Origin: Gamarada debralockiae
Lineage: Eukaryota; Ascomycota; Leotiomycetes; Helotiales; Hyphodiscaceae
Length of the DNA stretch: 64,000 nt
NCBI GenBank assembly: GCA_002803225.1
Contig: NXFV01000400.1
Coordinates: 29,075 to 93,074 of the forward strand
Direction: 5' to 3'
Shown: positions 60,346 to 64,000 of the stretch, one piece after another
How positions within the stretch are numbered: the stretch's first letter is position 1
Layout: the number at the start of each line of letters is the position of its first letter
Position numbers and translations under genes: made by a program
The notes under the pieces: generated by a model
Seen by the model: only the letters and a program-made list of their open reading frames with translations
What the model was told of the DNA's origin: nothing
Databases searched by the model: none

Positions 60346-60818
60346 TCTTTCTCATTGAATTTCTGCTGGGGCGGAGTTTTTAACTGGTATGCTCAGGATA
60401 CACGCTGGCCGCTCCACCAAGGCTTGCGTCAACGGGAGGTAAACCCTTTCAGTTTGTGTCCGCTTTGGAGAGCTGGCCTCTATAATCCGAGGAATTTTGT
60501 GAATGTAAGATTATTAATATACTGAATTCGTTTATAGTAGATCGAAACTGGGAAGAAATCGCCCACAACTATAATCAAGACGCCGAACTTCATCCAGCTT
60601 CGACGTTTCAAAGGCAACTCTGGCTCTATACGAAGGTACCTCTACAGTAATTTTCTCAGCCAATAACCATTGGGATCACACAGCCACTTCATGTCGTTGG
60701 GCTGAGTGGCGCACGGACAGTACTGCAAAAAAATGCCTAGAGCTGAATCGCCTCGATCGCACCGTCTCCTCCAAAACTTCCTTCGCAAGCTTGTGCCGTA
60801 GCCGCGGTAAGCTCTGCT

Positions 60819-63800
60819 ATGGCTTCCAACGTTCCAAAAGAGAAACCGCCATTTCTTAGACGGGTGAGAAATAGTTTGCGACTTAGGCCCAAGGGTCGAG
60901 GAACTTCCACAGCAGCATCCGGCTCGAGTCAAGCAATCCTTCCAGTCGCTACCGGGGGGGACTCCGCCGTTAACGCAACTCCAAAAGAGCCACAACCACG
61001 ACAGAAATTGGGCCTGTTTCCGCTGACGCCTGACTTAAGGGATGACCAACTTGATCCACAGGTGCCAGATATTGTTGCAATACACGGAATTAATGGCGAT
61101 CTCTATGAAACATGGACACACGAAAATCACCGCCTGTGGTTACGAGACTTCCTCCCTAAACATGTCACGGGAGTCCGAGTTTTTACATTCGGTTACGATG
61201 CGCAAGTTGCGTTTACAACTTCGACTGCAGATTTACAGAGTTTCGCCATATCATTGTTGGGTCATCTTGGAAGGTATAGGATAGGAAAAGTTAGTTTAGG
61301 GTTCCTTTGAATTATGTCACATCCCATGAGCCATTTCGTCTTTGATGATCCCTGCTGACTCACGGAGAATGAACAACCGCCAAGGCCTTTGATATTCATT
61401 TGCCACAGCATGGGAGGAATTGTGCTCAAGCAGGTATATACAGAGAGTCTCCTTCAAGACTGAAACTCTACTGATTGCCTCAGGCGGTTGTGTTGGCTCA
61501 AATTCATCCCGAAAAATACCCCTTCATCAAAGACTCTATAAAAGGAATCCTGTTTCTAAGTACGCCTCATCGCGGATCAGAGATTGTTGAGTGGTCAAAA
61601 TTGCTAGCCAATATTCTCAACGCCAGCCTGTATCTTACTTCTGGCTTCCATGGGTCCGCTCGTACAGATCTTCTGAAATCCTTGGAGAGAAATTCCAAGG
61701 AACTCAGGGACATCTCAGACAATTTCTCATCTCAAGTGAAAAGTATTAAGATCATATCCTGCTACGAACAAAGCAAAACCACGGTTGGGCGTGCTCTGTC
61801 AAGCCTAGTAAGCCTTTTATCGAAGCTTTTCCATTATGTATAGCTGATATAAAATTGGATTGTCGACGAGAATACGGGTGTCCTAGGCTGGCCAGGGGAA
61901 ATTCAACACCCTATGATGGGATGTGATCATCGTACCGTCTGCCGTTTCTCTGATGAAAACGACCAGAGTTATCTGATGATCTTGCACGAGATTAAAACCT
62001 TGTTAGGTCAGTAATTAAGCTCTTGAGAAGATCGTGTATCATGGGAGTCTAAGGATAGTTGGAATTACTGTGTTGATTTCCCATTCAGTTTACGGTGTAA
62101 TTAGCCAAAACTAATGTGCTCCAGCACCGAGAGATTATTCTATGCCCTCACGTAAAGAATCTGTCCGTAGCCAGACCACCAAGGAAGTGAAGACAAAAGA
62201 CCAAAACAGTACGTTTCGAACACACTAGGCGACCTTGAACCGTTGTGGGTGTTAACTGAAGCTTAGACTGCTTAAAATATCTTTACTTCCCAGAAATGGA
62301 AGTTCGCCGGCATGACATACACCCTGCAGCAGACAATACATGTGCATGGCTACTCGAGCATAACAGCTTCCAAGAGTGGGCCACTCAAAAAAGAGGATTA
62401 CTTTGGATTAGCGGGAACCCAGGAGCTGGGAAATCGACTTTGCTAAAGTACGCTCTCCAGAAAATCAGCTGGGACGACCTCGTAATTCAGAACAAGGTGC
62501 TAGTCCTCTCATTCTTTTTCCATGCCCGCGGTGCTGAGCTCCAAAAAACCCTTCTTGGTTTCTTCCGGTCGATTCTCTATCAAATTCTGGACCAGGTTCC
62601 GAGTTCGTTATCAGATCTTATCCATGATTTCAAGAAAAACTGCGAAACGAAAGGGAACCCAGGCGAAAAATGGAACTGGCACGAAACGGAGTTGAGAGAC
62701 TTCTTCGTATTGTCTCTCTCTAACATCTTGAAAAACCACTCGCTAAGGATCTTTGTGGATGCCCTTGACGAATGTGGGGATGCAGTCGCCAGAAAATTGG
62801 TAAATGACTTCCAGAGTTTGCTAGCGCAGCCCTCGGCTGAGTCTGGTTCAACCTTCACGATATGCTTCACCTGCCGGCACTATCCTATAATCGAATTCAA
62901 ACACGGAGCAAAGATATACGTGGAGAAAGAAAACAATCGGGACATCGCGACTTACGTCCGAGGACGTCTGACAGATGATGATCCTAAAATCGGCCAGATA
63001 GGGGACATAATTATAGAAAGAGCCTCAGGTATCTTCCAATGGGCACGTCTTGTCGTTGATCGAGTCGAAGACCTGCGCCTGAATGGGGAGGTGGTGAAAA
63101 CAATCAAAGAAGAAATTGAACGCATTCCCCAGGACCTGAATAAACTTTACCGGGAACTCTTGGAAGGCATAAGCCAAGAAGAAATACCAAAGGTATTAAA
63201 GCTGATCCAGTGGGTACTCTTCACCATTCGACCTCTATCCTTAGACGAGTTACGCTTTGCCATGGCGATCGATCCAGATTTACCACACAAGTCACTACGA
63301 GAATGTCATAATGCAGGAATTATTTCGGGCAGCAATAAAGAAATGGAGACGAGGGTGCAGTCTCTCTCTCGTGGTCTAGCAGAAACCCGCGTGCACCATG
63401 GCACACAGATAGTCCAGTTCATTCACCAGTCTGTCAATGACTTTCTCATCGATGATGGCCTTAAGATCCTTCTTGGTAACAGCTGGAAATCCATTGATCT
63501 AACCGCTGGTAGTGCGCATCATCGCCTATCTAGGTCTTGCATCCGCTACATTGATATGGAAGAGATAAGGCAGAAGGAAGGTAAAGACTGGCAAGAAGTT
63601 GGAGACTTGGAGAAAATTGAAGTCCTGGACGAACACTTATCTTTCCTAGAGTATGCCACAATGTCCTGGCTGCCACATGTAGAACGAGCCCACAGCAAAG
63701 GAATTTCCCAAGGTGATCTGTTAGATTACTTTCACTGGCCTTCAAAAAACCTTGTTCAGTTATGGGTCGAAACATATAACTCACTATCAACCTACTCAGA

Positions 63801-64000
63801 TAGTTGCCCGTCCAAGGGAACAACTTTTGTACATCTTATGGCAAGATACGGCCTAATGGAACCATTATCAGCCGCCGTAAACTCTTTGGACGAAGTTAAT
63901 GCAGGTCTCGAGGCCAACTCGAAGGATAGCTCCGGTCGGACGCCGCTGTCGTGGGCGGCACGGAATGGGCACGAGGCCATAGTGAAGCTGCTGCTCGAGA
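60819..64000 (+). CDS. NLR-type protein: SesB-like hydrolase, NACHT, ankyrin (partial, runs off the window)
   Basis: Fungal NLR proteins act in non-self recognition and regulated cell death. Exons as read: 60819-61289, 61368-61433, 61484-61807, 61859-62006, 62125-62208, 62267 to the window end. The N-terminal alpha/beta-hydrolase (SesB-like) has DIVAIHGINGDLYETWTHEN, the nucleophile motif FICHSMGGIVLKQ and FLSTPHRGSEIVEW. The NACHT domain starts after FPEMEVRRHDIHPA and has Walker A SGNPGAGKST and Walker B IFVDALDECGD, then IFQWARLVVDRV and FIHQSVNDFL. The last bases encode an ankyrin-type start, SSGRTPLSWAARNGHEAIVK. The C-terminus is outside the window. One odd point: the third intron (61808-61858) has GG instead of AG at its 3' end, and reading around it meets stops, so the gene may be inactive or alternatively spliced. 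Confidence 0.87.

Overview
The window reads as chromosomal DNA of a filamentous ascomycete (Pezizomycotina; the gene set and the Zn-cluster paralogues suggest a leotiomycete-like fungus, but that is inference). Evidence: short GT-AG introns of about 45-65 bases (some up to 240) in almost every gene, fungal-specific families (VFA1, Ima1, Siw14-like phosphatase, Zn(II)2Cys6 proteins, RTA1, NACHT-ankyrin NLR), and broad gene-poor spacers. Protein models were built by joining frames at splice sites; coordinates given for exons come from hand reading.

Layout. 0.3-3.3 kb: a broken coiled-coil relic and an argininosuccinate lyase that keeps its introns but has at least two frameshifts. 3.9-4.5 kb: VFA1. 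4.5-7.5 kb: nothing recognised. 7.5-9.1 kb: YVH1 phosphatase. 9.1-16 kb: gene-poor, with one MITE-like inverted-repeat element. 16.0-18.3 kb: C2H2 zinc-finger protein. 19.8-21.8 kb: eight-exon cyclase-family hydrolase. 21.8-24.4 kb: gene-poor. 24.5-43.4 kb is a dense housekeeping block: UFD2, an HLJ1-like ER J-protein, AIM19-like, Siw14-like phosphatase, Ima1, ALG14, mitoribosomal mS23, a PPR protein and polynucleotide kinase/phosphatase. 46.4-48.1 kb: conserved-looking Pro/Ser-rich protein of unknown function.

From 48.8 kb on, the window becomes accessory. Three tandem paralogues of a Zn-cluster-like family lie on the minus strand: two appear intact (591 and 596 residues with the same five-exon structure) and the middle one is broken and lacks the zinc region. 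They are followed by decayed adenylosuccinate synthetase and RTA1-like genes, an unrecognised relic, and a plus-strand NLR (SesB-like hydrolase, NACHT, ankyrin) that runs off the window end and seems to have lost one splice acceptor.

Shared themes: UFD2 and the HLJ1-like gene both belong to ER-associated degradation and are adjacent; mS23 and the PPR gene are divergently transcribed and are both likely mitochondrial gene-expression factors. The contrast between intact introns and scattered single-base breaks in ASL, ADSS, RTA1 and the Zn-cluster copy B points to decay of ordinary (not retroposed) gene copies, unless the assembly has local errors.
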